From Flavobacterium daemonense (GTDB lineage: Bacteria; Bacteroidota; Bacteroidia; Flavobacteriales; Flavobacteriaceae): 64,000 bases of DNA. This document shows positions 1 to 8,681 of the stretch, piece after piece (position 1 is the first letter of the stretch; every line of letters starts with the position of its first letter). The translations under genes were made by a program, and so were the position numbers. The stretch lies in the NCBI RefSeq assembly GCF_007341385.1, contig NZ_VJYD01000012.1, positions 110,069-174,068 on the forward strand. Reading direction: 5' to 3'. Below the pieces are notes generated by a model. It ran no database searches. It had not been told where the DNA came from and was given only the letters and a program-made list of their open reading frames with translations.

Positions 1-731
1 TAAAAAAGCAAATCGATATAAAAATCTTCATCATCGATTATTATTCTTTTTTGTCGGGCAAGAAAAGCAAATTCACTGCCCATTTCGGTAATGAAATTTT
101 GGAGTTGAGCTAGGATGGTACTTTCTAAATCTTTTTCAGAATAGCTGTCATGTAATCCTAGAAAGTCTAAGAAATAAGGATCGCGAAAAGTCAAATCGGC
201 GGTAATTTGTTTTTCGTTTTTTAATAAAGCTAAATCTTTAATTATGGTTTCTTCTGATTTTTTGCTAATAGCGGTTCTTTCAAAAAGCATGCTGTCAATA
301 CGTTCCTGTAAAGTTCGTACGCTCCAGTGTTCATGAATACTCATTTGAATGTAGAATTCACGTTTTATGTCGTTTTCTATATAAATTAGATTTCGAATAT
401 GAGACCAACTCAATTTTGCACACATTGTGTGCAAAATTGTAAAGTCTTCAATTGTAGTGTTTAGTTTAACAAAACTCTGGAGATTTCTTTTGTTAAATCC
501 AACTCCATATTTATTTGTTAAAGCAATACTTAACGCTGGAATTATTTTTTTTCCATAATCTGCTCTATCATTTTTTAGAATTTCATCATTTATGTTTTTT
601 CCGATTTTCCAATATAAGAGCGTTAATTCTTGGTTGACTGTTTTGGCAACAAAATGACGGGTTTGATCTATTAGGTCAGTTATTGAATCTAATAGTTCAG
701 ATTTGTCATTTGTGTCAAGTTTGTCACTCAT
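1..731 (-). CDS. YhcG-type PD-(D/E)XK nuclease family protein (DUF1016), C-terminus beyond window
   Basis: The reading frame is open from the ATG at 729-731 leftward to base 1, about 243 residues with no stop. The N-terminal part matches the DUF1016 N-terminal domain: an alpha-helical start, then LLYWKIGKNI, YGKKIIPALS, FNKRNLQSF and SWSHIRNLI, followed by a FRDPYFLDFLGL segment that opens the nuclease part and the start of FAFLARQKR. The catalytic part of the PD-(D/E)XK fold lies mostly outside the window. The start is 4 bases after the stop of the phosphosugar mutase, so it is probably the last gene of that operon. Family members are DNA-binding nucleases of unsettled role; any defence or restriction role here is inference. 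Family call is confident from the N-terminal motifs. Confidence 0.85.
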   Translation of the reverse strand, partial: MSDKLDTNDKSELLDSITDLIDQTRHFVAKTVNQELTLLYWKIGKNINDEILKNDRADYGKKIIPALSIALTNKYGVGFNKRNLQSFVKLNTTIEDFTILHTMCAKLSWSHIRNLIYIENDIKREFYIQMSIHEHWSVRTLQERIDSMLFERTAISKKSEETIIKDLALLKNEKQITADLTFRDPYFLDFLGLHDSYSEKDLESTILAQLQNFITEMGSEFAFLARQKRIIIDDEDFYIDLLF

Positions 732-735
732 TTTA

Positions 736-2466
736 TTATTTCAATTGCATATCAGCAATAATATTCTGTATTTTTTCGTCTAAGAATTTTTCTGCTTCAT
801 CAAATTCTGAAACCGATTCGATTGCAGCATTTACGCTGATATAGAATTTGATTTTTGGCTCAGTTCCGCTTGGTCTTGCACAAATTTTAGATCCGTCTTC
901 AGTATAATAAATCAACACATTCGATTTCGGAATATCCATTGTGGATTCTTCGCCGGTCAATAAATTTAAAGCAATTGATGACTGATAATCTTCAACCATG
1001 ATAACTCTTTGTCCGTTGATTTCTTTCAAAGGATTTTTACGAAGGTTGATCATCATTTGGTTGATTTCTTCCAATCCTTCCATTCCTTTTTTAGTCAATG
1101 AAACTAAAAATTCTTTGTAAAAGCCATTTTCAACATAAAGCTGTAAAAGTTCTTTGTAAACAGAACTTCCTGCTGCTTTTGCCTGAGCGGCAACTTCGCA
1201 GATCAATAAAGTTGCAGCAACGGCATCTTTATCTCTAACGGCATCACCAACCATAAAACCAAAGCTTTCTTCACCACCTCCAATAAATTGAAGTTCTGGA
1301 AAATCTTTGATCATTTTTGCAATCCATTTAAAACCAGTTAAGCCAACTTTGCATTCAACACCGTAGCTTGTTGCTAATTCCATAATCATTGGAGTCGATA
1401 CGATTGTTGAACCTACGAATTGTTTTCCGTTGATTTTACCCGCTTTTTTCCATTGTTTCAATAAGAAAGAAGTCATCAAAACCATCGTCTGATTTCCGTT
1501 AAGCAAAATCAATTTGCCTTCGTTGTTTCTAACAGCAACACCTAAACGGTCGCAGTCAGGATCTGTCCCGACAACAATATCAGAGTTTGTTTTTTCTGCT
1601 AAAGCGACAGCCATGGCCAAAGCTTCAGGTTCTTCTGGATTTGGCGATTTTACTGTTGGGAAATCTCCATCCGGAACTGCTTGTTCAGGAACAATGTGAA
1701 CATTTTTGTAGCCTGCCTGCGATAAAGTATCCGGAACCGATTTTATAGAAGTTCCGTGCAATGAAGTAAAAACAATTTGTAAGTTGTCTTTAGCTTCAGC
1801 CGGAGTATTGAAACTTGCATTTTCAATTGATGATTTTATAAAAGCTTTGTCAATATCAGTGTCAATATATTTAATCAGACTTTCGTTTGCATCAAATTTA
1901 ATCTTGTCATAGCTTAAATTTTCAATAACATTAATAATTGCTGCATCTTGCGGAGGAACAATTTGGCCTCCATCTTGCCAATATACTTTGTAGCCATTGT
2001 ATTCTGGCGGGTTGTGTGAAGCTGTTAAAACAATTCCGCATTGGCATCCTAAATATTTAAGTGCAAAAGATAATTCTGGAGTTGGTCTTAAGTCTGAAAA
2101 CAAATAAACCTGAATTCCATTTGCAGAGAAAACATCAGCAACAACTTTTGCCAAAGTATTACTGTTATGACGGCAATCGTAAGCGATAACCACTTTTAAA
2201 GGCTCATTTGGGAAAACTTCATGTAAATAATTAGATAAACCCTGAGTGTTTTTTCCAAGTGTATATTTATTGATTCTGTTGTTTCCAACGCCCATTACAC
2301 CACGCATTCCGCCAGTTCCAAATTCCAGATTTTTATAAAAACTTTCCTCAAGTTCTTTTGGCGAAGTTGTCATTAAATCTTTAACAGCCGCTTGTGTTTC
2401 TTTATCAAATGTTGGAGTTAACCATTCGTTTACAGCATTCAAAATATTAGGTGCTATATTCATCAT
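736..2466 (-). CDS. Phosphoglucomutase/phosphomannomutase family protein (phospho-sugar mutase)
   Basis: Alpha-D-phosphohexomutase of 576 residues that interconverts hexose 1- and 6-phosphates to feed nucleotide-sugar synthesis. All four family loops are visible: TASHNPPEYNGYK with the phosphorylated serine (near residue 148), the metal loop DPDCDRLGVA (near 303), the sugar loop GGGEESFG (near 397) and the phosphate-binding loop RPSGTEPKIKFY near the C-terminus. The length fits the longer two-substrate subfamily typified by B. subtilis PgcA. The start MMNIAPN offers two adjacent ATGs. It is third in a leftward operon behind a DUF4199 protein and a glycosyltransferase, and is followed at 4 bases by the YhcG-type gene. 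The product is cytoplasmic. Substrate choice (glucose or mannose) cannot be decided from sequence. Confidence 0.95.
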   Translation of the reverse strand: MMNIAPNILNAVNEWLTPTFDKETQAAVKDLMTTSPKELEESFYKNLEFGTGGMRGVMGVGNNRINKYTLGKNTQGLSNYLHEVFPNEPLKVVIAYDCRHNSNTLAKVVADVFSANGIQVYLFSDLRPTPELSFALKYLGCQCGIVLTASHNPPEYNGYKVYWQDGGQIVPPQDAAIINVIENLSYDKIKFDANESLIKYIDTDIDKAFIKSSIENASFNTPAEAKDNLQIVFTSLHGTSIKSVPDTLSQAGYKNVHIVPEQAVPDGDFPTVKSPNPEEPEALAMAVALAEKTNSDIVVGTDPDCDRLGVAVRNNEGKLILLNGNQTMVLMTSFLLKQWKKAGKINGKQFVGSTIVSTPMIMELATSYGVECKVGLTGFKWIAKMIKDFPELQFIGGGEESFGFMVGDAVRDKDAVAATLLICEVAAQAKAAGSSVYKELLQLYVENGFYKEFLVSLTKKGMEGLEEINQMMINLRKNPLKEINGQRVIMVEDYQSSIALNLLTGEESTMDIPKSNVLIYYTEDGSKICARPSGTEPKIKFYISVNAAIESVSEFDEAEKFLDEKIQNIIADMQLK

Positions 2467-2532
2467 TCGTTTATTTTTTGTTTAATTAAAGTAATACTAA
2501 TTTTCAGGAGTTGCTCCTGAATAGACATTTGG

Positions 2533-3489
2533 TTAAAAATTAACTTCTCGAGCTACTTTATAACGTGCTTCGTTGCTTTTTGTTCTAAGAATGATTTCGC
2601 CAAGAAATCCTGCCAGAAACAATTGAGTTCCTAAAACCATAGTAGTCAAAGCAATATAAAACCATGGGTTATTAGTAACCAGACTGTATTTCATTCCTGT
2701 GTACATGTGGTACAATTTAGAAACGCCAATGTAGCCTGCTGCCAAAAATCCGATAATGAACATTAAAGAACCAATTGCGCCAAACAAGTGCATCGGTCTT
2801 TTTCCGAATCTGGATAAAAACCAAATCGTAATCAAATCAAGAAAACCGTTTATAAAACGTTCCATTCCAAATTTGGTTTCGCCATATTTTCTGGCTTGGT
2901 GAATTACTACTTTTTCGCCAATTTTATTGAAACCCGCATTTTTTGCCAAAACCGGAATGTATCGGTGCATTTCGCCCGATACTTCGATGTTTTTTACTAC
3001 GGTATTTTTATATGCTTTTAATCCGCAGTTAAAATCATTTAATTCAACGCCAGATGTTTTTCTGGCCGCCCAGTTAAATAATTTTGAAGGCAGATTTTTT
3101 GCCACAACAGAGTCGTAGCGTTTCTTTTTCCAGCCCGAAACCAAATCGTATTTCTGAGCTGTAATCATTTCATATAAACCTGGAATTTCGTCAGGACTGT
3201 CTTGCAAATCAGCATCCATTGTAATAATGACATCACCTTGTGCTTTTGCAAAACCTGCATGCAATGCCTGAGATTTTCCAAAATTCTTCATAAAACGAAT
3301 CCCTTTTACATTTGGGTTTTCGTTAGAGAAGCTTTCAATAATATTCCAAGAATCATCCGTACTTCCATCATCTACAAAAATGATTTCATAAGAGTAATTG
3401 TTAGATTGCATCACTTTAATAATCCACGCATAGAGTTCTTTTAGTGATTCCTCCTCGTTTAGAAGCGGTATAAGTATAGATAAATTCAT
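2533..3489 (-). CDS. Glycosyltransferase family 2 (DPM1/ArnC-like), membrane-anchored
   Basis: A 318-residue GT-A transferase that likely loads a sugar onto a polyprenyl phosphate. The N-terminal catalytic domain shows VDDGSTDDSW (near 40), the DXD-type metal motif MDADLQD (near 93) and NFGKSQALHAGF. The C-terminal third has two strong membrane segments (near 235-260 and 272-300), the usual layout of bactoprenol glucosyl/mannosyl transferases of the GtrB/ArnC group. It lies 8 bases after the stop of the DUF4199 gene and upstream of the sugar phosphomutase, so both could serve cell-envelope glycan synthesis. The acceptor and sugar are not identifiable from sequence. Confidence 0.93.
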   Translation of the reverse strand: MNLSILIPLLNEEESLKELYAWIIKVMQSNNYSYEIIFVDDGSTDDSWNIIESFSNENPNVKGIRFMKNFGKSQALHAGFAKAQGDVIITMDADLQDSPDEIPGLYEMITAQKYDLVSGWKKKRYDSVVAKNLPSKLFNWAARKTSGVELNDFNCGLKAYKNTVVKNIEVSGEMHRYIPVLAKNAGFNKIGEKVVIHQARKYGETKFGMERFINGFLDLITIWFLSRFGKRPMHLFGAIGSLMFIIGFLAAGYIGVSKLYHMYTGMKYSLVTNNPWFYIALTTMVLGTQLFLAGFLGEIILRTKSNEARYKVAREVNF

Positions 3490-3497
3490 TTATATTT

Positions 3498-4028
3498 TTA
3501 TTCTTGAGTGGTTTTGCTTTTGAAGAATGCGGCAAAGATTAATCCGAAAATGGCACTGATTACAATTGCAAAAGCAGATCCTTTTAATAATTCGAAAGTT
3601 GAGTATGGGCTGCTCGCTTTCATTTTGTCGATTGCTTCATTAATAGATGAAGCCGGAGCGCCAAATTTCTGCATCATGTTTGCAGTGTATTTAATCATTA
3701 TTTCATTTAAAGTTTCTTTTGCACCTGGATCAATAACATTAAATAAGACAATATTAAAAGTTGTAGAAATTAGAACACCAATTACTGCAGCTATAAAATA
3801 AGTGGTAAATGCATCTTTAAAAGGAAAAACACCTTTTAATTCTTTCTTAGTTTTAGAAAGCAGAATAATACTTATAGTAACGCTTATTGCAATTCCTATG
3901 ATACCCATCCACCATGCAGTGAATAAGTGTAAATCAACCGCATAGATAGTAGCGGTAAATAATGCAGATGCAATTCCAATCATTACACCATAAGTAATAC
4001 CATTCTTTTTTATAACTTCATTAATCAT
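3498..4028 (-). CDS. DUF4199 domain membrane protein
   Basis: A 176-residue inner-membrane protein with about four hydrophobic helices (near 8-30, 33-55, 67-90 and 140-165) and a charged loop in which KETLNEIMIKYTANMMQKFG precedes the last helix. This pattern matches the Bacteroidota-specific DUF4199 family, of unknown function. I place the start at the ATG at 4026-4028 (MINEVIKKNGITYG) rather than an upstream non-ATG extension, because DUF4199 proteins begin right before the first helix. A -7 promoter element TATATTTG reads leftward at 4063-4056, about 28 bases upstream. It is first in the operon with the glycosyltransferase and phosphosugar mutase, an arrangement I recognise from other flavobacteria. 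Confidence 0.85.
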   Translation of the reverse strand: MINEVIKKNGITYGVMIGIASALFTATIYAVDLHLFTAWWMGIIGIAISVTISIILLSKTKKELKGVFPFKDAFTTYFIAAVIGVLISTTFNIVLFNVIDPGAKETLNEIMIKYTANMMQKFGAPASSINEAIDKMKASSPYSTFELLKGSAFAIVISAIFGLIFAAFFKSKTTQE

Positions 4029-4131
4029 ATTTCTATATGTTTTAAAATTAATCCACAAATATAGCAATTCCCAATATAATCGGAGATAAAAAAAGCTTTT
4101 TGAATTTAACTAAAAAAAAGTGAGTTAAGTA

Positions 4132-4161
4132 TTTGTTTATTAAAAAAGAATTGTAAATTTG
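4132..4161 (+). promoter_or_regulatory. Bacteroidota-type promoter of rpmE2
   Basis: TTTG at 4132-4135, an 18-base spacer and TAAATTTG at 4154-4161. This matches the -33/-7 consensus of the Bacteroidota primary sigma factor. Transcription would start near 4168, giving a leader of about 110 bases before rpmE2. A leader of this length leaves room for regulation, but no known ribosomal-protein leader motif is recognised. Confidence 0.75.
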
Positions 4162-4277
4162 CACACTCAAAAATAATTAAATTTTTAAACAAAAAAGAGT
4201 AGTGTTGTTTATACCTTTTTCTAACCATGAAAAAGCTTCAAAATAAAAATACTCTAAAACAATAAATAAAAAGAAAG

Positions 4278-4532
4278 ATGAAAAAAGGAATTCACCCAGA
4301 AAATTACAGATTAGTTGCATTTAAAGACATGTCTAATGATGACGTTTTTATCACTAAATCTACTGCAGATACAAAAGAAACAATTGAAGTTGACGGAGTT
4401 GAGTATCCAGTTGTAAAAATGGAGATTTCTAGAACATCTCACCCTTTTTATACTGGTAAATCTAAACTTATCGATACTGCAGGACGTATTGATAAATTCA
4501 AAACTAAATATGCAAAACACGTTAAAAAATAA
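4278..4532 (+). CDS. rpmE2: 50S ribosomal protein L31, type B
   Basis: An 84-residue large-subunit ribosomal protein that bridges the two subunits. The opening MKKGIHPENYRLVAFKDMS and the SHPFYTG motif identify L31. The CxxC zinc residues of type A L31 are absent, so this is the zinc-independent type B form, longer than type A. In many bacteria the zinc-free paralogue replaces the zinc form under zinc limitation. No Zur box is recognised here, and this may be the only L31. It has its own promoter at 4132-4161 and a strong terminator just downstream, so it is a single-gene unit. Confidence 0.97.
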   Translation: MKKGIHPENYRLVAFKDMSNDDVFITKSTADTKETIEVDGVEYPVVKMEISRTSHPFYTGKSKLIDTAGRIDKFKTKYAKHVKK

Positions 4533-4551
4533 TAACTGTTTTAAATTATAC

Positions 4552-4583
4552 AAAAGCCTTCCAATCTCGGAAGGCTTTTTTTT
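4552..4583 (+). terminator. Rho-independent terminator after rpmE2
   Basis: Stem AAGCCTTCC / GGAAGGCTT (4554-4562 and 4569-4577) with loop AATCTC, followed by a run of T to 4583, 20 bases after the rpmE2 stop. Confidence 0.92.
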
Positions 4584-4790
4584 ATGACCTTATTTTAGTA
4601 AAAGCAAATTCGTGAATTTTATAAAATATTGAATTGCAAGGCGATAATGTTAAGTCTCTTGCGGAATTACATTATTAATTCGTGAATTCACGGCTTTCAT
4701 AAAAACGGGTTAAATGAAACTCATAAATATTTGTAACTTTGATCCCGATAACCAAATCAAGATTTTAACAAGTACCAAATTTTTTTATTT

Positions 4791-5966
4791 ATGAATTACA
4801 TTCTTTTTGACGGTCCCGTTCGGAATGCTTTATTACCTTTTACTTTTACAAGGCCTGTTGCTGATATCCTTGTCGGAATTACAACGATTCGTCAAAAATG
4901 GGAAATGCGCCTTGGTTCAACCATAACAACAATTACTGAAGAATATTTATCTGAAAAATTTCCGATGGTGGAAATGGCAGAAAATGTAATGATCAACGCG
5001 GGTTATTTGCCAAATGACAAGCTTGCCGAAATGGTTTCTGACTTAACAACAAATCAGGCTATTTTTAAAGGTGATGATGTAATCGCTTTTTTTACTACAG
5101 AAAATCAAGAAGAAGTCGATTTTGATTCCTACGAAATTATCCAGTATAATGATGATTGTTTGACGATTGAACACACGTGGGATATTTTTTCTAAAAACGA
5201 CGCCGCAATCCGTGCCGATTTTAAATTTTTGACCGAAGACAGAAAATCACAGCCAATTCCGAAAAGCGTAAATGTTATTGCGCCAGAAAATATTTTTATT
5301 GAAGAAGGAGCAAAACTAGAATTCGTGACGCTGAATGCTTCGACTGGGCCTATATATATAGGTAAGAATTCTGAGATTATGGAAGGAACCGTAATTCGCG
5401 GACCTTTTGCTTTATGCGAAAATGCAATGGTGAAAATGTCGGCTAAAGTTTATGGCGCAACAACAGTTGGTCCAGGGTCTCGAATAGGAGGTGAGGTTAA
5501 AAATTCTGTTTTGTTTCAAAATTCAAATAAAGGTCATGAAGGATTTTTAGGCGATTCTGTTTTAGGCGAATGGTGCAATATTGGTGCTGATTCAAATAAT
5601 TCGAACCTAAAAAACAATTACGAGGAAGTAAAATTGTGGAGCTACGAAACAGAAGGGTTTGCAAAAACCGGACTTCAGTTTTGCGGTTTGATGATGGGAG
5701 ATCACAGTAAATGTGGCATCAATACAATGTTTAATACCGGAACTGTGGTTGGAGTAAGCGCTAATATTTTTGGATCTGGTTTTCCTAGAAATTTTGTTCC
5801 GAGTTTTTCTTGGGGCGGTGCTGCCGGATTTACAACATATGTTACCAAAAAAGCTTTTGAAACTGCAAGACTAGTAATGAGCAGAAGAAATATCGAATTC
5901 GATGCGACTGAAGCTGCAATAATGGAACACATTTTCGAAGAAACTAAAAAATGGAGAAAAGATTAA
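4791..5966 (+). CDS. GlmU family protein (putative sugar nucleotidyltransferase with left-handed beta-helix)
   Basis: A 391-residue cytoplasmic protein with two parts. Residues 1-150 form a divergent nucleotidyltransferase-like domain (NTP_transf_4 type; it opens MNYILFDGPVRNALLPFTF and lacks the glycine-rich GxGTRM loop of true GlmU). Residues 155-390 carry hexapeptide repeats of an acyltransferase beta-helix, with LGEWCNIGADSNNSNLKNN and MMGDHSKCGINTMFN. Proteins of this kind are conserved in Bacteroidota next to rpmE2, as here. The role is presumed to be in amino-sugar nucleotide formation, but the reaction is not established by the motifs seen. A -7 element TAACTTTG at 4734-4741 is a candidate promoter. 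Confidence 0.88.
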   Translation: MNYILFDGPVRNALLPFTFTRPVADILVGITTIRQKWEMRLGSTITTITEEYLSEKFPMVEMAENVMINAGYLPNDKLAEMVSDLTTNQAIFKGDDVIAFFTTENQEEVDFDSYEIIQYNDDCLTIEHTWDIFSKNDAAIRADFKFLTEDRKSQPIPKSVNVIAPENIFIEEGAKLEFVTLNASTGPIYIGKNSEIMEGTVIRGPFALCENAMVKMSAKVYGATTVGPGSRIGGEVKNSVLFQNSNKGHEGFLGDSVLGEWCNIGADSNNSNLKNNYEEVKLWSYETEGFAKTGLQFCGLMMGDHSKCGINTMFNTGTVVGVSANIFGSGFPRNFVPSFSWGGAAGFTTYVTKKAFETARLVMSRRNIEFDATEAAIMEHIFEETKKWRKD

Positions 5967-5998
5967 TTGGATAATCAATTTGAAAGATAATTTTTTGC

Positions 5999-6037
5999 AA
6001 ACCCGACAGGTTTTTGAGACTTGTCGGGTTTATTTTT
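5999..6037 (+). terminator. Rho-independent terminator after the GlmU-like gene
   Basis: Perfect 10-bp stem AAACCCGACA / TGTCGGGTTT (5999-6008 and 6022-6031), then a T-rich tail to 6039. It lies 32 bases after the stop codon. Confidence 0.9.
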
Positions 6038-6041
6038 TTAG

Positions 6042-6099
6042 CCACAGATTAAATGATTAAAAAGATTAAAAAATCTGTGGAAATCCTAGAAATCTGTGG
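6042..6099. repeat. CCACAGATT hairpin repeat
   Basis: CCACAGATT at 6042-6050 is inverted as AATCTGTGG at 6072-6080 and again at 6091-6099, so either of two hairpins can form. It fills the gap between two convergent genes. It resembles a dispersed intergenic hairpin of Bacteroidota and could also stop transcription from the PepSY-like gene on the minus strand. Confidence 0.6.
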
Positions 6100-6106
6100 T
6101 TAAAAA

Positions 6107-6550
6107 TTATTTGTCAATCTTAATGAATTCTTCTTTTAAATTGAATTTTAATTCCAAGCCGTTGGTTAGTTTTGTTTCGTAGCTAGAAGTTCCAATTTCG
6201 ATTTTGGTCACTTTTTCTTTAGGGAAATTAGTTTTTATGTACGAAGCAATTTTTTTCGGAACAATAGATTTAGGGATTTTTTCATTCTTGCCATCAACTT
6301 CTTTCCAGTTTCCTTTTTTGTCAAATTCAATTTCAAGTTTTTTGTCATATTGAACTTTGTATTCTGTTGAAAGGATTTCTTTGTCTTCTAGTATATAGCT
6401 TGGTTTTTGAGATCCAAAATGAGTTTTCAAGAATGTTTGCGCGTTTGCCGGCAAAGCTTCTTTTTTAATTACAGTTTTTTGTGCATTTGCAGAAAAACCA
6501 ATTAGTAATCCTGCAATTAAGTAAACCGTCAGTTTTAATTTCGTTTTCAT
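6107..6550 (-). CDS. PepSY-like (DUF2874) secreted protein
   Basis: A 147-residue exported protein with a signal peptide (residues 1-23, cleaved after FSANAQ). Two repeats of the PepSY-like fold follow: LPANAQTFLKTHFGSQKPSY and IPKSIVPKKIASYIKTNFPK, each with a downstream strand rich in EIEFDKKGNWKEVDG-type residues. That is the DUF2874/BLIP-like arrangement common in periplasmic proteins of Bacteroidota. Function is unknown; a periplasmic binding or inhibitory role is only suggested by fold. It is a stand-alone gene convergent with the GlmU-like gene. No clear promoter was found. Confidence 0.85.
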   Translation of the reverse strand: MKTKLKLTVYLIAGLLIGFSANAQKTVIKKEALPANAQTFLKTHFGSQKPSYILEDKEILSTEYKVQYDKKLEIEFDKKGNWKEVDGKNEKIPKSIVPKKIASYIKTNFPKEKVTKIEIGTSSYETKLTNGLELKFNLKEEFIKIDK

Positions 6551-6664
6551 AGTTTGCTGATTTTTAAATTGTTATACAAGGTAAGGCAAAAATTTTAAAA
6601 TAAAAACAAATTCGGTCTGGTTTGATTCTTTGAGATTTAGGTTCTATCTCGGTCTTCTAAATCT

Positions 6665-6753
6665 TTACATTATCAAATTGTCTCATTGTCAAATTATCCA
6701 ATTATCAGATTCTCAAAATTATCTAATTATCAAATTGGCACATTATCTAATTT
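6665..6753. repeat. AT-rich degenerate tandem repeat (ATTATC/AAATTG units)
   Basis: About ten imperfect copies of ATTATC, CAAATTG and CATTATCTAATT-like units follow one another. The right half, AAAATTATCTAATTATCAAA (6714-6733) plus GGCACATTATCTAATTT, closely matches the sequence at 35181-35227. The repeat ends in the promoter of the ABC-F gene and may supply its -33 TTG. Confidence 0.7.
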
Positions 6754-6766
6754 AAATCTATCTTTG
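6735..6766 (+). promoter_or_regulatory. Bacteroidota-type promoter of the ABC-F gene
   Basis: TTG at 6735-6737, a 21-base spacer and TATCTTTG at 6759-6766 followed by CGCC, a very typical flavobacterial -7 element. The leader to the ATG at 6829 would be about 55 bases. Confidence 0.72.
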
Positions 6767-6828
6767 CGCCACGAAAAAATAGGTGGTCAAATAAACGATT
6801 AACCGATTAAACAAATTAACAAAGACAA

Positions 6829-8463
6829 ATGATTACAGTTAACGATATTTCGGTTCAGTTTGGCGGAACTACACTTTTTAGCGATGTTTCTTTTGCTATA
6901 AATGAAAATGATAAAATTGCCCTTATGGGTAAAAATGGTGCGGGAAAATCGACACTTTTGAAAATTATTGCTGGAGAAAATAAACCTTCAACGGGAAGTA
7001 TTTCAACTCCAAAAGATGCTGTTGTTGCTTATTTGCCTCAGCATTTATTGACTAAAGATGGTTCGACTGTAATGGAAGAAGCATCAAAAGCATTTGGCGA
7101 GATTTTTAAAATGAAAGCCGAAATTGAAGAAATCAACGAACAATTAACCGTTCGTACAGATTACGAAAGTGACGAGTACATGAAATTGATCGAAAGAGTT
7201 TCTGACTTGAGCGAGAAATATTATGCAATAGAAGAAATAAATTACGAAGCCGAAGTTGAGAAAATTTTAGTTGGTTTAGGTTTTGAGCGTGAGGATTTTA
7301 TACGTCAAACTTCTGAGTTTTCTGGAGGATGGAGAATGCGTATCGAATTGGCTAAAATTCTTTTGCAAAAACCAGATTTGATTTTGCTGGATGAGCCTAC
7401 AAACCACATGGATATCGAAAGTATTCAATGGTTAGAGGAGTTTTTAGTAACTTCTGCAAAAGCAGTTGTGGTAATCTCGCACGATAGAGCGTTTGTTGAT
7501 AATATTACAAACAGAACGATCGAGGTGACAATGGGAAGAATTTACGATTATAAAGCAAAATATTCTCATTACTTAGAATTAAGAAAAGACCGTCGTATTC
7601 ATCAGCAAAAAGCCTATGACGAACAGCAAAAAATGATTGCTGACAATAGAGCGTTTATTGAGCGTTTCAAAGGGACATTCTCTAAAACAGACGCCGTTCA
7701 GTCGCGTGTAAAAATGCTTGAAAAATTGGAAATTGTTCAAGTTGACGAGGTAGATACTTCGGCACTTCGTTTAAAATTCCCGCCTGCACCGCGTTCTGGA
7801 CAATATCCTGTTATTGTTAAAGAAATGTCTAAATCGTATGGCGATCACGTAGTTTTCAAAGATGCTAATATCGTAATTGAAAGAGGTCAGAAAGTTGCTT
7901 TTGTTGGAAAAAATGGAGAAGGAAAATCAACAATGATCAAGGCAATTATGAAAGAAATTGGTGTTGATTCTGGAAGTGTAGAAATTGGACATAATTCTCA
8001 AATTGGATATTTTGCTCAAAATCAGGCGTCTTTATTAGATGAAAATGCTACGATTTTTGAAACTATCGATAATATTGCTGTTGGAGATATTAGAACACAG
8101 ATCAAAAATATTCTTGGAGCGTTTATGTTTCAAGGTGATGATATTACTAAAAAAGTAAAAGTACTTTCAGGTGGAGAAAAAACGCGTTTGGCAATGATCA
8201 AATTGTTGTTGGAACCGGTTAACTTATTGATTCTGGATGAGCCTTCAAACCACTTGGATATGAAAACTAAAGATATCATTAAAGATGCTTTGCGTGATTT
8301 TGATGGAACTCTTATCTTGGTTTCTCACGATCGTGATTTCCTTGATGGTTTAGCGACGAAAGTTTTCGAATTCGGGAACAAAAGAGTAAAAGAACATTTT
8401 GAAGATGTTGCAGGTTTCTTGGCACACAAAAAAATGGACTCTATGAGAGAGATCGAAAAATAA
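6829..8463 (+). CDS. ABC-F family ATPase (ribosome-associated)
   Basis: A 544-residue soluble protein with two ATP-binding cassettes and no membrane domain. Walker A motifs are GKNGAGKST (34-42) and GKNGEGKST (second half). Signature motifs are SGGWRMRIELAK and LSGGEKTRLAM. Walker B motifs are LILLDEPTNHMD and LLILDEPSNHLD. A charged linker (about 235-310) between the cassettes is the P-site tRNA interaction motif region of ABC-F factors. The length and the short arm resemble the EttA/YbiT-type housekeeping translation factors rather than antibiotic-resistance ABC-F proteins, but the subfamily is not certain. It is monocistronic, with a promoter at 6735-6766 and a terminator at 8483-8514. Confidence 0.95.
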   Translation: MITVNDISVQFGGTTLFSDVSFAINENDKIALMGKNGAGKSTLLKIIAGENKPSTGSISTPKDAVVAYLPQHLLTKDGSTVMEEASKAFGEIFKMKAEIEEINEQLTVRTDYESDEYMKLIERVSDLSEKYYAIEEINYEAEVEKILVGLGFEREDFIRQTSEFSGGWRMRIELAKILLQKPDLILLDEPTNHMDIESIQWLEEFLVTSAKAVVVISHDRAFVDNITNRTIEVTMGRIYDYKAKYSHYLELRKDRRIHQQKAYDEQQKMIADNRAFIERFKGTFSKTDAVQSRVKMLEKLEIVQVDEVDTSALRLKFPPAPRSGQYPVIVKEMSKSYGDHVVFKDANIVIERGQKVAFVGKNGEGKSTMIKAIMKEIGVDSGSVEIGHNSQIGYFAQNQASLLDENATIFETIDNIAVGDIRTQIKNILGAFMFQGDDITKKVKVLSGGEKTRLAMIKLLLEPVNLLILDEPSNHLDMKTKDIIKDALRDFDGTLILVSHDRDFLDGLATKVFEFGNKRVKEHFEDVAGFLAHKKMDSMREIEK

Positions 8464-8482
8464 AAAAATCTAAAAATAGTAA

Positions 8483-8514
8483 AAAGGCGCAAGTTGATTC
8501 TTGCGCCTTTTTTT
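8483..8514 (+). terminator. Rho-independent terminator after the ABC-F gene
   Basis: Perfect stem AAAGGCGCAAG / CTTGCGCCTTT (8483-8493 and 8500-8510) with loop TTGATT, followed by four more T. Confidence 0.93.
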
Positions 8515-8681
8515 GTTCGGTTACTATTCATAACTATATTTTAATGCAACTATTTTTACAAGTTGTTCTTTTTTTATTATATTTATAATTCCTTTAGTGT
8601 TGATTCATAAGTGTTTGTATTTTTTTTGTATGCCCCAAATATGAAAAAAGAATTCTAAACCTTTTATAAAAGTTTGATTAT

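Noticed and set aside
1..731. A toxin-antitoxin or restriction system at the left edge
   Set aside because: Only the YhcG-type N-terminal part is visible, with no methylase, specificity or antitoxin gene in the window. Kept as a plain nuclease-family call.
6042..6099. CRISPR-like short repeats in intergenic DNA (CCACAGATT, ATTATC units, CATCTCA units)
   Set aside because: Units are 7-12 bases, lack spacers of constant length, and no cas gene is present.
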